Assembly (NCBI GenBank): GCA_020746995.1
Contig: JAGPXD010000004.1
Coordinates: 2,108,001 to 2,172,000, forward strand
From: Plectosphaerella cucumerina
Taxonomy: Eukaryota; Ascomycota; Sordariomycetes; Glomerellales; Plectosphaerellaceae
Direction of reading: 5' to 3'
DNA length: 64,000 nucleotides
Part shown: positions 33,064 to 44,295 of the stretch, in pieces
Position numbering within the stretch: position 1 is the stretch's first letter
Layout of the letters: each line of letters opens with the position of its first letter
Program-made: the position numbers and the translations under genes
Notes under the pieces: model-generated
Told to the model about the DNA's origin: nothing
The model's database searches: none
What the model saw: only the letters and a program-made list of their open reading frames with translations

Positions 33064-36000
33064 ATGACCACGACCGCGCATGTGCAGTCCCTCTCCATCA
33101 TCATGGCCCGTCCCGCGCCCTTCGGACACGATGTGTCCGGAGAAGAGCTCTCCCCGAATCGCCGACTCTTTAAGAAACACAAAACCCTTCCACACCCGGC
33201 TCGTACTCGACGACCTGTTATAGGGGAGCCAGCCACAGAACCTCGCCCAACGCCTGGAGGACTCGGTCTTGTCATCGACACATCGGCGCCACAAAGGCAC
33301 GCCTCGCTACCGACGAACTCGCCAACCTTGCGACACCAATCCAGACGGATCCGAAGCGGTCCCATGCTGCCCCCGACGCCACCCGCCCACTCGCGAACCT
33401 CCTCAGGCAGCCACTCGATACAAAGACAAAGCCCGCCGCCCGAGCCCATATCCCTCGACACTGCAGTCGTTCCTTCTCCTTCTCTGCTCGACGAACCCTC
33501 GACTCCGACCAACAAACACAGCCCGCCTACGCCCGATATCACACCTCCTCAGCCTCTGAATCGCCCCAGGGCCATACGACCGGCCTTCATGGATAGGACT
33601 GCGTCCAAGGCGACCTCGGAGTCGCGGACAGAATCTTTCAGAACAGCGAGGGAGGAGCCTTGGGTATCTGAGGAAGATGACACAAAGTCCACTGTGCGGC
33701 CAAGCTTATCCTCCGCTCGCACAGCCTCCCAGAGCACCGTGCGACAACTCTCGCGAGAATCGAAGAAGCCCCGGATCGCCCCCGTCGGTCTGGGCCTGGG
33801 AATGGATCCAGTCAAGGTGGACGACGACCTAACCCCGAGGACGAAGGGCGAGTTCAACCGCTTTGACGGCGACTGGGCCTCTCCAAATGAGGTGGAACAG
33901 GTCTGGGACGACAACCTTGGAAGAAAGGTGACCGTCAGAAAGGAGAAGAAGCCGGGGAGAAAGTTGCAGCAGGGAGAACAGTCAACCCCTCAGACACCCG
34001 TTGCGCCACAAACCCCGACGATGGCAAACAACGGCGAAGTGTTGGAGGATAATGTCCTCGCGCCGACCAACGCGACCCAAGCACTGCGATCTCTGCCGCT
34101 GCAGGAGAGGATGGCAACCAACCCAACACCCCGCGGGTCCGTTGACCGCGACACGCTCAGGGCCACTGCCGCTGCATCAGAGAGTCCTGCAACTACTGAC
34201 AGGCGGCGTCATTCGGGCATGTCAACCCGATCGAACGTGTCAACTGTAGTCGAGGCGTTCCTCGTCGGCGCCTCTCCAGCGACCCAAAAGCGGCAAACCC
34301 TGAGGCACGTGAGAAAACGCGGCACCTTGCGCGACTCCCTGTCCGATGCTTCGCCGCAAAGTTCTGCCCCCAGCTCCACGCTACGCCTGGATGATACAAT
34401 AAGCCGCCCTCCGATCAGTAAGAAACCCACCGATCAGAGCTCCGCGAGGCACGGGAGCGCCGCATCAACCACGACCTTCAACTCCATCTCGAGCAAGAAG
34501 GCCCGCCGAGAGATCTGGAAGAACGGCGCCATCCCCGTCGTGATCGTACCCGAACGTCGGTCCTCCAACAAACCCAGCAGGACGCCGTCCCTGAGATCGA
34601 CCAGTAGTCAGAGATCCAAGAGGAGCCAGAGCGTCAGCTCAGTACCCCGGGCTTCTCGCCCTAGGAGTGATGAGCCGACCCCGATTTTTGAGCGCCCAGG
34701 TCGTAGAGGCCGCGCTGCCTCCGAGTCGGACGGATCGGACCACCGCACCATCGATTTTCCCCCCGCTATCCCGACGAGGTCGTCCTCGTTGTCTGCGCCA
34801 ACGAGTCGTAACAATTCGAGAGCGGGCTCAATGACTGCCGAGAGCCTCAAGTCACGCAACGCTCTGCTGTCACAGGAATCCCCAGAAGTTCAGGAAGTCC
34901 CCTCGCTGGTCCTGCGCCGGGCACCTTCATTTGAAGCGGGACGTGAAGACCACCTGCAGAACAGACATTTCAACGGGAAGCTCGAGGTTGACCGTCACGG
35001 GGACCCGTTCTTTGGCAAGAGGCTCTCGACCCAGAACACACCGTTTTCTATCGGATCTGTCGACACAAATGGGACTGCCCCGGAGCTGGCAGAAGCGACG
35101 GCAGTGAACCTCTACCCGCACCAAAACTCATCTCTGCTGGTGGTCGATCACTACAACAAATCCTCGCAGGACTCCGACTCCCTTCCAGCGGACGACGCGG
35201 TGAAACAGACTCCTGAGAAGCCGAAGATAATGACGACGGCACCAGACAGCGAGTTTCCGGTCACGCCTCCACAGCCCAAGTTCTCCCTGGATGACGTTGA
35301 TTCTCCTTTACGGAATCCTCGGGAACCCCCTCAACCCCCTGTGATCAACTTCATTCCGGCAACACCGTCGGGTCTCACGCCCCATCATGAAAAGTCAAAG
35401 ATGCTTGGGAACTACTTTGAGCAGGAGCAGGCCAGGGACGAGGCGCCAGCCAGGGGCGGGATGGCCATGGTTCGGAGAGCATTGTCTGGACGCCGTCGGG
35501 ATTCAGTGAGCTACCCGCCATCTTCGTCCAGGCTCGGCACCCTGGCCAGATCGTTTTCCTTGCCGCGCAGCCTGAGACGGCACCGCGACCTCCCGAGCGA
35601 TCTAGAAGACGAGGACCTGGAAACGCCACCCGCAGAAGGCAACAAGCTGCACCCTCACTGGCGACCAGCGACGTACCACGGTAGATCCTCGGTGGATGAC
35701 GACTACTTCCCTCCTTACCCTCGGGACGACCGGCGGCCCAAACGGAGCCTGAGCGAACGGATGAAACGGACGTTCGCCCCTCGTCCGACGGAAGATGACT
35801 ACGGCCTTGATTCCAACACGCGCGATGGACCTGAGCGACGCACGATTAGTCGCAGTCCAAGCGGTAACCTGCGCGTTGTGAAGCGTCGTAATAGTCTGGA
35901 CTCTGTGGACGATTACCGACCCGAGACCGCGACCGACGGTCCGCGAGCACCTCTGCGCCAACGAGACTGGGGGTTGGACACTCCAACTCAACAGCCCGAA

Positions 36001-36180
36001 AGGAAGAGGCGGTTCTCGCTGTCTGGCACATTTGAAGAGCTGCAGGGGCTGCCACGACGCCTCAGCGAGAAGAGGAGGGAGAAGCGGACACAAGAATTGC
36101 GCGCGCAAATCAGCGGCCCCCGCGAAGTGAGGGACGGCGTGGGCGAGGTCATTCGCCGCGGTCCTCGCCACAACATCTGA
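33064..36180 (+). CDS. Large disordered fungal protein of unknown function
   Basis: A single exon encodes 1038 residues from the ATG at 33064; the frame extends a few codons further to a TTG. It is rich in Ser, Pro, Arg and Thr throughout. A short, probably conserved segment near residues 265-300 (GEFNRFDGDWASPNEVEQVW) is followed by basic clusters, and another near 855-890 (PHWRPATYHGRSSVDDDYF) precedes a basic C-terminus. Several RRxS motifs (RRHS, RRDS, RRNS, RRFS, RRLS) suggest phosphorylation by PKA or similar kinases. No membrane segment, signal peptide or known domain is seen. The family is probably limited to filamentous fungi. Function unknown. Confidence 0.82.
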   Translation: MTTTAHVQSLSIIMARPAPFGHDVSGEELSPNRRLFKKHKTLPHPARTRRPVIGEPATEPRPTPGGLGLVIDTSAPQRHASLPTNSPTLRHQSRRIRSGPMLPPTPPAHSRTSSGSHSIQRQSPPPEPISLDTAVVPSPSLLDEPSTPTNKHSPPTPDITPPQPLNRPRAIRPAFMDRTASKATSESRTESFRTAREEPWVSEEDDTKSTVRPSLSSARTASQSTVRQLSRESKKPRIAPVGLGLGMDPVKVDDDLTPRTKGEFNRFDGDWASPNEVEQVWDDNLGRKVTVRKEKKPGRKLQQGEQSTPQTPVAPQTPTMANNGEVLEDNVLAPTNATQALRSLPLQERMATNPTPRGSVDRDTLRATAAASESPATTDRRRHSGMSTRSNVSTVVEAFLVGASPATQKRQTLRHVRKRGTLRDSLSDASPQSSAPSSTLRLDDTISRPPISKKPTDQSSARHGSAASTTTFNSISSKKARREIWKNGAIPVVIVPERRSSNKPSRTPSLRSTSSQRSKRSQSVSSVPRASRPRSDEPTPIFERPGRRGRAASESDGSDHRTIDFPPAIPTRSSSLSAPTSRNNSRAGSMTAESLKSRNALLSQESPEVQEVPSLVLRRAPSFEAGREDHLQNRHFNGKLEVDRHGDPFFGKRLSTQNTPFSIGSVDTNGTAPELAEATAVNLYPHQNSSLLVVDHYNKSSQDSDSLPADDAVKQTPEKPKIMTTAPDSEFPVTPPQPKFSLDDVDSPLRNPREPPQPPVINFIPATPSGLTPHHEKSKMLGNYFEQEQARDEAPARGGMAMVRRALSGRRRDSVSYPPSSSRLGTLARSFSLPRSLRRHRDLPSDLEDEDLETPPAEGNKLHPHWRPATYHGRSSVDDDYFPPYPRDDRRPKRSLSERMKRTFAPRPTEDDYGLDSNTRDGPERRTISRSPSGNLRVVKRRNSLDSVDDYRPETATDGPRAPLRQRDWGLDTPTQQPERKRRFSLSGTFEELQGLPRRLSEKRREKRTQELRAQISGPREVRDGVGEVIRRGPRHNI

Positions 36181-36781
36181 GTTGCGGGCGGATGGAAGAA
36201 GATGGGCGGATCTCATCACATTTATGACGCCACGACCTTCATCATTACGAGCATGATTGACGACACAACGACAGAGAGGTCATCCCCCAGACGAGACACG
36301 ATTGTATTTGGTTTCAAGCAGAGTCGAATCATGCGAGCAAGTCCGGGACCAGCATTTTCTTGTTATATCTATCGGGGTATCTTACGAGAGGTTGTTATTT
36401 CAGTGGTTTTGTTTTTGGGACGGGCTGCTATCGTTCGAAAGAGGTTCGGAGCTCATGACACGATTGACGAACTGACGAGCCGCATGTTTGCTTTGGCTGT
36501 TGTTGTATCATAGAGGTCGACCACGTCCCAGCGACAGCATTGCTGCTGCCAAGGGGCATTTGTTTGGTGAATTGAATCCTGTCTGCTTCACCGTTTTTCA
36601 TGAAATGTATTCGCCACGTTCCTGCCTTCGCCTCTGACGAACGGCAATCTAGGTAATCGAGTGTTTGATTGCCACCCCCAATACACATGATGCAAAGAAC
36701 CCATAGAACGCCTACACGACACCATAACGCCAGCCATTTTGCCTCCACTCAGATCATACCCTATGCCTGCATGCGCAGCCT
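36181..36781. other. Convergent 3' intergenic region
   Basis: Lies between the ends of the large disordered protein gene and the U1-C gene. It is AT-richer than its surroundings, as expected for two 3' UTRs. No other feature is seen. Confidence 0.55.
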
Positions 36782-37689
36782 CTACCGCCTGTCCTGGCCG
36801 TGGCCACCGGGAGGACCAGGAGGGAAGCCGCCGGGGAAGCCTCCGCCGGGAGGAGGGGGACCGCCCGGGAAGCCACCCTGAAGGCCGGGACCGCCAGGCA
36901 TGCCTGGGAACGGAGGGAAGTTTGGCGGAAGACCACCGGCTCCAGGCGGCGGGACTCCCAGAGCACCGGGAGGGGGGAAGGGCAGGCCGCCCGGTGGTGG
37001 GAAGGGCAGACCTGCGGGAGGCATGCCGTTGGGGCCGGGAGGAGGGAAGGGGAAGGGAGGCGCTCCGCGGCCTCCGGGAGGCGGGATCATGCCCTGGGGA
37101 GGGAAGGGTGGCGCGCCGGCAGGCATGCCGGGGAAAGGTGGCGGGGCTCCTTTATAATGTCAGCATGGTGATGAGAAGCAGGACAAGGGCATCGCGAGCT
37201 TACCTCCTGGGAAGGGGAAGGGCGGGAAGCCCTGGCCGGGCTGGTTCTGGGGCAGCATGGGATTGGCATGCGCCTGGCCCTCAGCGGCGTAGGAAGATGT
37301 GATGGAGTCGATGACGGACTGTGCCTTTTCATGGCCGATTTCTATTATCATATCGTCAGCGCGTCCGGTCTGGAGGTGAGTCTCGGCTGGTCGGGGGGAG
37401 AGCGTGCGACGAGTTCGCGAGCCGGTCATGCGTGAGGGAGGGCATCGCGTACGTTGGTAGTAGTCGACTACGTTTCGGAGATGGTTCCTGCCGCTGTTGT
37501 GGGCCTTTCGCACGCTCATGGAGTCGTGCGTCAGGTAGACATCGCAGTAGTCGCCTGTGTGTCGCGCGGGAGGTTAGCGGTGGGATCGAGGGGCGTCGCC
37601 GGGTTGGGATGGGGACCTACAGAAGACTGCGACGCGTTAGCAATTGAACATCGAGACTTGTAGCAAAGGGCAAACTTACACTTGGGCAT
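36782..37689 (-). CDS. yhc1: U1 small nuclear ribonucleoprotein C (U1-C)
   Basis: U1-C is the U1 snRNP subunit that stabilises pairing of U1 RNA with the 5' splice site. Exons 37680-37689, 37621-37626, 37453-37554, 37204-37341 and 36782-37149 give 207 residues. The N-terminus MPKFFCDYCDVYLTHDS and KAHNSGRNH carry the C2H2 zinc finger (Cys6, Cys9, His24, His30), followed by VVDYYQ. The C-terminal half is Pro/Gly-rich (repeated PFPPPG), typical of the family. Coding exon 1 is 10 nt and exon 2 only 6 nt (TCTTCT). Both flanking introns have good donors (GTAAGT, GTAGGT) and CTAAC branch points, and the microexon supplies F-F and part of the first zinc-binding Cys. The gene is divergent from erv25 with 453 bp between the starts. 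Confidence 0.95.
37621..37626 (-). other. yhc1: 6-nt microexon of the U1-C gene
   Basis: On the minus strand, TCTTCT is flanked by intron 37627-37679 (donor GTAAGT, branch GCTAAC, acceptor GCAG) and intron 37555-37620 (donor GTAGGT, branch GCTAACC, acceptor ACAG). It is in phase 1 on both sides. Without it the protein would lack two residues of the invariant MPKF(F/Y)CDYC start. Confidence 0.9.
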
Positions 37690-38142
37690 CTTGGCGGTGG
37701 TTGCGGGGTGCGTGGCTCTTTGTGGCAAGGATGCGGGTATCTTGTCGCGACAATGTCGAGCTTGAGGTTGCGACTAGGCTCCCGAAAAGCGAGGGCGAGG
37801 CTGAGAGACCCACGTGAGGAGCCGAGCTCGAGGCTCTTCCATCAGGGGCCCTGATTGGCTCAAGACATCAGCGCAGGACAGGGGTACCTCTCTACTAGTG
37901 CGTGGCAGCAGCCGAAGGCGACAGATTTCCAAAAGCCAACTCACAAGCCAATTGAGGCGACCCGCTAACCACCGGGAAGCAAGCTACCGCAGCTACCCTC
38001 CACGTCTCTCTCTCCCCCCTGACCACGAAACGGACGCAAGAGAGACAGATAAACCCAACCACACGATCTGTCCACAAACCGGTCCCGGGATCGAAGACAA
38101 CCACCCACACTCGGTCACTGCCCTCCTCCCCGACCCTCGAGA
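37690..38142. promoter_or_regulatory. Divergent promoter shared by U1-C and erv25
   Basis: 453 bp separates the two start codons. No TATA box or named site stands out; pyrimidine tracts precede erv25. Confidence 0.5.
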
Positions 38143-38927
38143 ATGGCGCCGACACGATCGCTGCTGCAGTACTTCTGCAGCCTCATCCTCCTCGCCTGCA
38201 CCGCCCAGGCCCTTCGGTTCGAGCTCCACGCCACGGCCCCCAGCGCCTCCAGGGAGCGATGCGTGCGCAACTTTGTCGCGAGGGACACGCTGGTCGTCGT
38301 GACGGCCACCGTTGGCGGAACCAAGGGTGATGGCATGGTCGTCAACATGAGGGTGAGTGACAGCGGACCAGGAGACGAAACAGGCGATTTGGATGGCAAT
38401 GGCTAACATGGACACGCGCGACAGATCAGGGATGCGGTTGGCAACGAATACGGCAGGCCCAGGGACGTTGCCGGCGAGCAGCGCACCGTCTTCACGTCTC
38501 ACGCCGACGCCGCCTTTGACGTCTGCTTCGAGAACACCTTCTCCGGCTGTACGTGCCCCCCCTCCCTTCCCTACAACCACAAAACTAACACCTCCCCCAC
38601 ACAGCCCGCACCATCCCCAACGGCTTCCGCGACGTGGAGCTCGACATCGACATCGGCGCCGACGCCAAGGACTGGGCCGCCATCCAGGCCAAGGAGAAGC
38701 TCAAGCCCGTCGAGGCCGAGATGCGCCGCATCGAGGAGCTCGTCGGCGAGATCAACCGCGAGATGGACTACCTCAAGGCCCGCGAGCACAAGCTGCGCGA
38801 CACAAACGAGAGCACCAACAACCGCGTCAAGTGGTTCGGCGTCGTCACCACCCTCGTCCTCCTCGCCCTCTGGGTCTGGCAGATCATGTACCTGCGGGCG
38901 TACTTCCGGTCGAAGCACCTCATCTGA
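38143..38927 (+). CDS. erv25: p24-family COPII cargo receptor Erv25
   Basis: Erv25 is a p24 protein that cycles between ER and Golgi in COPII and COPI vesicles with Emp24. Exons 38143-38352, 38425-38548 and 38605-38927 give 218 residues. It has a signal peptide (about 1-23), a GOLD domain with the conserved Cys pair (RERCVRNF and AFDVCFENT), the SHADAAFDVCFEN core, a coiled-coil (about 125-180, EEMRR-like heptads), one membrane segment (VVTTLVLLALWVWQIMYL) and the cytosolic tail RAYFRSKHLI with aromatic and basic sorting signals typical of Erv25. Introns are 72 and 56 nt with normal signals. Length and order match the family. Confidence 0.95.
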
Positions 38928-39600
38928 GCGGGTGGTGGTTTAAAGACGTGTAGAGGGTTGCGGCGGCATGGAGAGAACGCCATCGGCCCAGGGAGGGAGA
39001 TTACAATTGGAGCTGTTGCAACGATACAAAAGAGCGCGGCGGGTTGGGAGCTGGAGGCTCTGCTGGGACGGCATTTCATGCATATTTGGATGCGTATCGA
39101 GGGCAGGGGCCCCGTGGGTTTCATCCACCTGTAACCGGGATGGAATGGAAAAAGCCTGAATGACACTCTCATGAAGTTCAACTCTCGACACTAATTCGCT
39201 TCGACTTCCTCCCTTCGTTGCATGCGCATTGGTCTTGCATCTGCTCCTACAACCACCCACGTTGACAAGTCATGGAAGTCAGGATGCAATGAATTCAGCC
39301 GCCATCACGCTACCGGGTGGGTATGTAAAAAGTATGTCCAGACAGCCCCTGACGCCAGACCCCAAGTCCCCATGCTCCCGAGCCAAGTCTGCTGCCCGTC
39401 TCAGCCTCCCAAAGGCCAAGTATCCCGCGGCTCACGTCCCAGCCCGCTGACATAGCGTCCGGGAGGGAAATATCAAACGACGATCAGCACCGCAAGCCGC
39501 CCTCCGTCCAGCGAACCGCTCGTTGTTCGCGTCGTCGTCATGTCGTCGTAACAAGAAGATCAAGAAAAGAAAAGTTACGGCAGGGGGTGGCGGTACATGC
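38928..39600. other. Convergent 3' intergenic region
   Basis: Lies between the ends of erv25 and dsn1. No coding or structural feature is supported. Confidence 0.55.
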
Positions 39601-41297
39601 TCATCCCCCGCCCTCGGGTAGAATCCTCCCCAGACTCCGCAGCACTTCCATCGTCGGCATCTCTCTCGTCCCTGCGGCGGTGCGCTCTCTGTTCTCGCGC
39701 TCCTTGAGCCGCGAGGAGCTGAGGGAGAGCACCTTGTCGGCCTCACGCCCCGCCGTGTCGACGCGTTGGAGGAGTTTATGTACCGCGTCGGCGAGCTGGT
39801 CGATCTTGAACTCGAGGGCGGATTGCACATTCGATAGCCGCGCTTGTGTTTCGCGCCGTGTCGATTCAAAGGAGGTTGAGGGATCCGTCAGAAAGCTCAG
39901 CATTTGCGTCTCGTTGGCGTCGAGAGATTTGAGGTCCGGAAGTGCTGGTGCAGGCGGGTGTCCGGGTTCTGAAGGCGAGTCTGGGAAGAGTGGTGGCAGC
40001 TCAGGTACCTGCCTATTCTTGAGGGCAAGCCATGCTTTCTTCTCTTCTCGTAACCTAGAGGTGTGTGAGTGTTCCGTCGGCTTCGTGGGGAGCAACGGGG
40101 TGTACGAACCGCTTGACCTTGGCCTCGAGCTGCTCAATCTTCTCCCGATGTTCCTTATTTCGCGGGTTCTCTTCCAGCACGACTGGCGCCTTTCGCTCCG
40201 GCACCACCTCATCGTCTCTCGCGAACCAGTCCGAACACTCGGATCTATTCGCAAACTCCTTGAGCAGCTGGTCTTGTATCGCACGGGCTATCACCCATGT
40301 CAGCTGACCGCACGAATGATGCGTTTCCCAAGAGGAAGTGACCTACCTCCGTTGACGACGTTGGCGTTCTCGGAGCCGTGCTGAGGCTTGGCCAGCAGCG
40401 CCCGCTCACCACACCAGGTGAGGAGCTGTCTCATCCTGCGGGGCTCGCTCAACCCCTCTGCCGAGATGTGCTTGTAGAACTCCGAGGTGGCGACTTGGTG
40501 ATGTGGTATGGCGTTGTGTCCACTGTCTATCAGGGAACTGGCCCTCCGACCCCGCATCCCCAGGCTGCTTCGTCGCGTGCCTCCGCCCTTCTTGCGCATC
40601 TCCTTATTCCGGTTGATCACGGGCGTATCGCTGACGGGCAGGGTGATTTTTGCTGGCCCGATCGATACGTCCGCAGCTTGCGGCGTCTCCGCGACACCTT
40701 CCTCTTCCGCATCGTTAACCGTCGGCAGGGGTGCTTCAGCCTGTTCGCGCTTCCGTTTCGATCTGGCCGGTTTCGATGCCGGTTTTGGAGCTGGCTTCGG
40801 TGCCGGCGGTTCCTCCTCGGGTATGACTGCTGATCTGCGCGTGCTCGTCCGCGTTGTCCTCTTTGGTGGCGCTGGCTGTATCTCTTCTGGACTCGGTTCC
40901 ACCTCGGGGATGGCTTTCGAGGCCCGTCGTCGCCCGTTTGATGCGCTCGTGGCTGCCTTCTTCGCTGGTTTTGGTGCTGGTTTTGGTGCTGGTTCCGGCT
41001 CGACTACAGGCGCAGGGCGCTCCTTTGCCGACTTTGCTCTGCTGGTCTTTTTCGGTGGTGGCGCCGGTGGGGTCGCGTCGAGCTCGTCTGCGGATTGTGC
41101 GGTCTTTGGCCGTTTCGACGCGCGCGTGAAGTGAAAGTCGCCATCCTGTTCATCCCACGTAGAGGATCCTGATACCGTCAGTCACGTTCTGGCTCGCGTC
41201 GTCCCTCCGTCGACAGGTTTGACGCGTTTCGTCGGCGCGAGCATCTCTTACCCGCTAGGCGCTTGCTCTTCCTCTTCCCCGGCTGCTCGTTGCTCAT
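39601..41297 (-). CDS. dsn1: Kinetochore protein Dsn1/Mis13 (Mis12/MIND complex)
   Basis: Dsn1/Mis13 is a subunit of the Mis12 complex linking centromeric chromatin to the Ndc80 complex. Exons 41252-41297, 40347-41168, 40110-40287 and 39601-40054 give 499 residues. The first 190 residues are basic, Pro/Lys/Ala-rich and disordered. A TRRSSLGMRGRRASSL stretch (about 213-228) matches the Aurora-B phosphorylation region of Dsn1. The conserved head domain follows (TSEFYKHI, PRRMRQLLTWCGERAL), then an Ala/Gln-rich helix, a coiled-coil (HREKIEQLEAKVKR across an intron) and a C-terminal helical region. The match to the Mis13 family rests on the RRSSLG/PRRMRQLL core, which I recognise well. An ACGCGT box lies in intron 1 (41222-41227), which may or may not be a cell-cycle site. 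Confidence 0.9.
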
Positions 41298-42562
41298 GCT
41301 AATAATTTGTAGCGGGTGACGTGTCTGTACAATGGTCGTCATGGATGGCGCGACAACGATCCTATGCGGTTTCGATGGCTGGTCGGCGGTCGCTTATGGC
41401 GAGGCAGGCCCAGGCAGGACCGCGACGTCTCTCGGGCGCGACGTCGTTGCCGTGTCGCCGGCGCAAGTCGCGTCGGTAGACAATTGGAACCGTCGATAAC
41501 ACGCGACAAATCGTATCGAAAACACGGGTCGCTCGGGCGATTGGCGTCTGGCGAGGGCTGGTCGGTCTTTTCGCTGGCGGGAGGAGTCGTGGAGTAGCTC
41601 CGAGGTACAGGGTGCGGCGACTTGACGGTGTTGTTTACATGCCCCGAGAGAAGACCTTCCTGCTTGCTTGGGGGATGCGCTAGTCCCAAACAAGACGAAC
41701 CTCCACCCCCACCACGGACCCGCACTTGTTCGGGCGGGCAGGACAGCCAAACTGTGAGCTCACCACCACCACCACCAAATTGACACCGTCACGTCTGGCC
41801 TCCCGTCGGCCAACAGGCGCTCAGTAATACTGTTGTGGTCACTCTCGCCATTTGCATGTCAGAAAGTTGCCCAACCCATACTTGTGTACATGGCCATGGA
41901 ACAATCATATCGGTGATCCCTCTACCCCATTCTTGCACACGCTGACAGCCTCAACATCACGGCAAGCGGACGATCGATTCTCGAATATTTAGTATTTGCA
42001 TCGGTCCCATCTACAAGTAACGTTTGTTGCATGTGCTACTTCGACCCGACACAGACTCAATGGCCATCAAATCTGAGGTGGTTGTTGCGACCTCTGAACT
42101 CCAAATCAACCGACGCCAGTCCGAAGAATCAAGCGCGATAAAACACCGGAACTCCTATTTTGTGTTGTGCCGGATGCCGACCGCACGTCAAAATGTACGG
42201 CAGAAGAAGCCACGCCAAAGCATGACCATCTCACCCAACTCCATCCCTCCAATTGAACCGGATATGGCCATCCGGTTCCCGCAAAGCCTGATCCTGTACC
42301 TCGACGGTGGAGGAGAATCAAGGACGGACAAGTCGTGGCATCGTTTGTGTCGTGAATGACAGGTGGGGTGTGTGTTGATACAGGCAGCCGGATAGAACCT
42401 GATAATCCATCCGACGTGGCCGAGTACCATTGTCCCGCATAGGCAACCTCATCGTCGTCATGATGATCAGGGTGCCGACCACGGGCCGTCTTGCGAGCCT
42501 GGACTTTCGCCAGGAGCGCCGCGATAGTCAATGGCATCGAGGTTGCGCTCCAGCATCTCATT
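41298..42562. other. Intergenic region between dsn1 and the AtfA gene
   Basis: Contains the dsn1 promoter and the 3' UTR of the bZIP gene. The stretch at 41.8-42.4 kb is relatively AT-rich. No gene is supported. Confidence 0.5.
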
Positions 42563-44295
42563 CTACGAGAAGCGACGCGGAGGGCCTTGGCCGCCAGCCA
42601 TGACCTGCTGATTGGGCGGCATCGGGCCGGCCATGCCGTAGGGGTTCATCTGGGGGTTGAAAGGCTCCATGGCTTGCTGCATGAAAGCTCCGTGCAGGCC
42701 CTGCTGCTGCGTAACAGGGCAGTCCTTGTGGGCAAGTAGGAGGGTCTTGAGATTGACAACCTCTTCCCGCAGCTGGGCGATCTGAGCTGTCAGAGCATCA
42801 TTCTCACTACTGAAGAGCTCGACTTTAGACTGCAGATTCGCAAGCCACTGCTTCTTCCGCTGCCGGCACTTGAGAGCGGCGACACTGTTCAAACTGTTAG
42901 AATCATGACAAACAGCAAGGTATTTCGCATGGTGGAGACGTACCGGTTCCTCTCCAGGAAGTTCTTGCGCTTCTCCTCGTCAGTCATTTTTGACTTGCCC
43001 GAACCATCCATGTGCATGTCGTCGTCTTCCTCTTCGGATCCGGTTTCATCGCCATTCATCATGGCCGCGTTCGCCGCTGCCGTAGCCGCCGACGTCTTGG
43101 CCTTCTTGGAAGCTGGTGCCTTCGCTGGTGGCTCATCTGCCTTCCGGCGTCCATTAACGGACGCGACACCGTTCTTCTTGCCCTTGGCTCTTCCGTTGGA
43201 TCGTTCCATTTCTTCGCTGCCTTCACTACCACCGCGAATAGATGAGCCTGGGCCTGTCGATCCAGCACCGTTCGGCATGGGAGGCGAGCCTTCAAGTGGC
43301 TGCACTGCCGGAGCTGTGACAGATATCGTGTGCTGCTGTGGTTGGGTCGACGTGGGGAAGGAGGGTGCAGGAGCGCCGTTTCTGCCCTGTGCGCCCTGAG
43401 CAAGCATGAACAGGCCGTTGGCGGCGTCGTTATCGTGAGGGTCAAAGGCCTTCAATTCGGTCTTTGGCGGTGCGACTCCGTTGCCGTTGGGCATGTCCTG
43501 CGGCTGGGATGTGACGGAGGGCTGGATCTGCGCGTGGTTCTGGCCTTCGCGCTTGGCTGCGGCGGCAGCGCTGAGAGCCGTGCGGTGGAAGTCGAGAGTG
43601 CCGGGCGTGGCGCCGCTGCCGGCAAGCTGTGCAAACAATTGGGAGTTTGGACTGGGGGCAGGGAACATGGAACCGCTGCCGCCTGGTGTAAGACCGGTCC
43701 TCAAGGAGGACTCGTTGGGTGTCGGGAACCCTCCGCGCAAGTGATGAGTATCGCTGAAGTAATCATTTGTCGGGCCGGAGAGCATGGCCGGACTCAGTGG
43801 ACCGGTGCGCAGTGAACCTCCTCCCCAGTTGAAAGGCGTGTTTCCACTGCCAGGGAGGAGTGCCGAAGGCGATGTGATGTGAGCGACGGGGGGCAATTTC
43901 GTGCCGCCGGGAGTCTCTGTGCCACCACCTCCGCCAAAGGACTGTTCGAACGGGTTGGGCTCCAGGCTGAGGTTGTTATCGCCAGCGCGAGTGGCGCCAA
44001 AGTAGTCGGGCGTGTTGCCGGTCGGGCCAGGACGAGGGGGAGGACCGAGTGGTTTCGCAGCGTCAGCCTCTGGCTTCAGGTTCGGGTCGACAGGCTTCAC
44101 GTCGGTGACGATGTCTGGAGGACAAGTATGTGTAAGCGGTCACGAAGCGAATGGCATAAGACGGGGGACGAGTCGCGATGATGCGGAAAGGGCCGTCGCG
44201 GAGAGTCACTTACCATTACGGGGTGGTGTGGTGTTGTTCGACTTGGACAGCTTGGGGGACTTTGAGTTGCCCCTGTTGTCAGGAGAGGTCCCCAT
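42563..44295 (-). CDS. atf1: bZIP transcription factor AtfA/Atf1 (CREB/ATF family)
   Basis: AtfA/Atf1 is the stress-activated bZIP factor downstream of the Hog1/Sty1 MAP kinase; in filamentous fungi it controls oxidative and osmotic stress genes and conidial dormancy. Exons 44214-44295, 42944-44114 and 42563-42884 give 524 residues. The bZIP lies near the C-terminus: the basic region ERNRVAALKCRQRKKQWL (about 415-432, with the N-x-x-A-x-x-C-R core) is followed by a leucine zipper (LANLQSKVELFSSENDALT onward). The long N-terminal part is Gly/Pro/Ser-rich with SP/TP sites (LSPAML, TPNESS) expected of a MAPK substrate, as in the OSA region of Atf1. An acidic EEEDDDMHMD patch precedes the bZIP. 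Intron 2 interrupts the basic-region Arg codon, a position often seen in this family. Confidence 0.92.
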
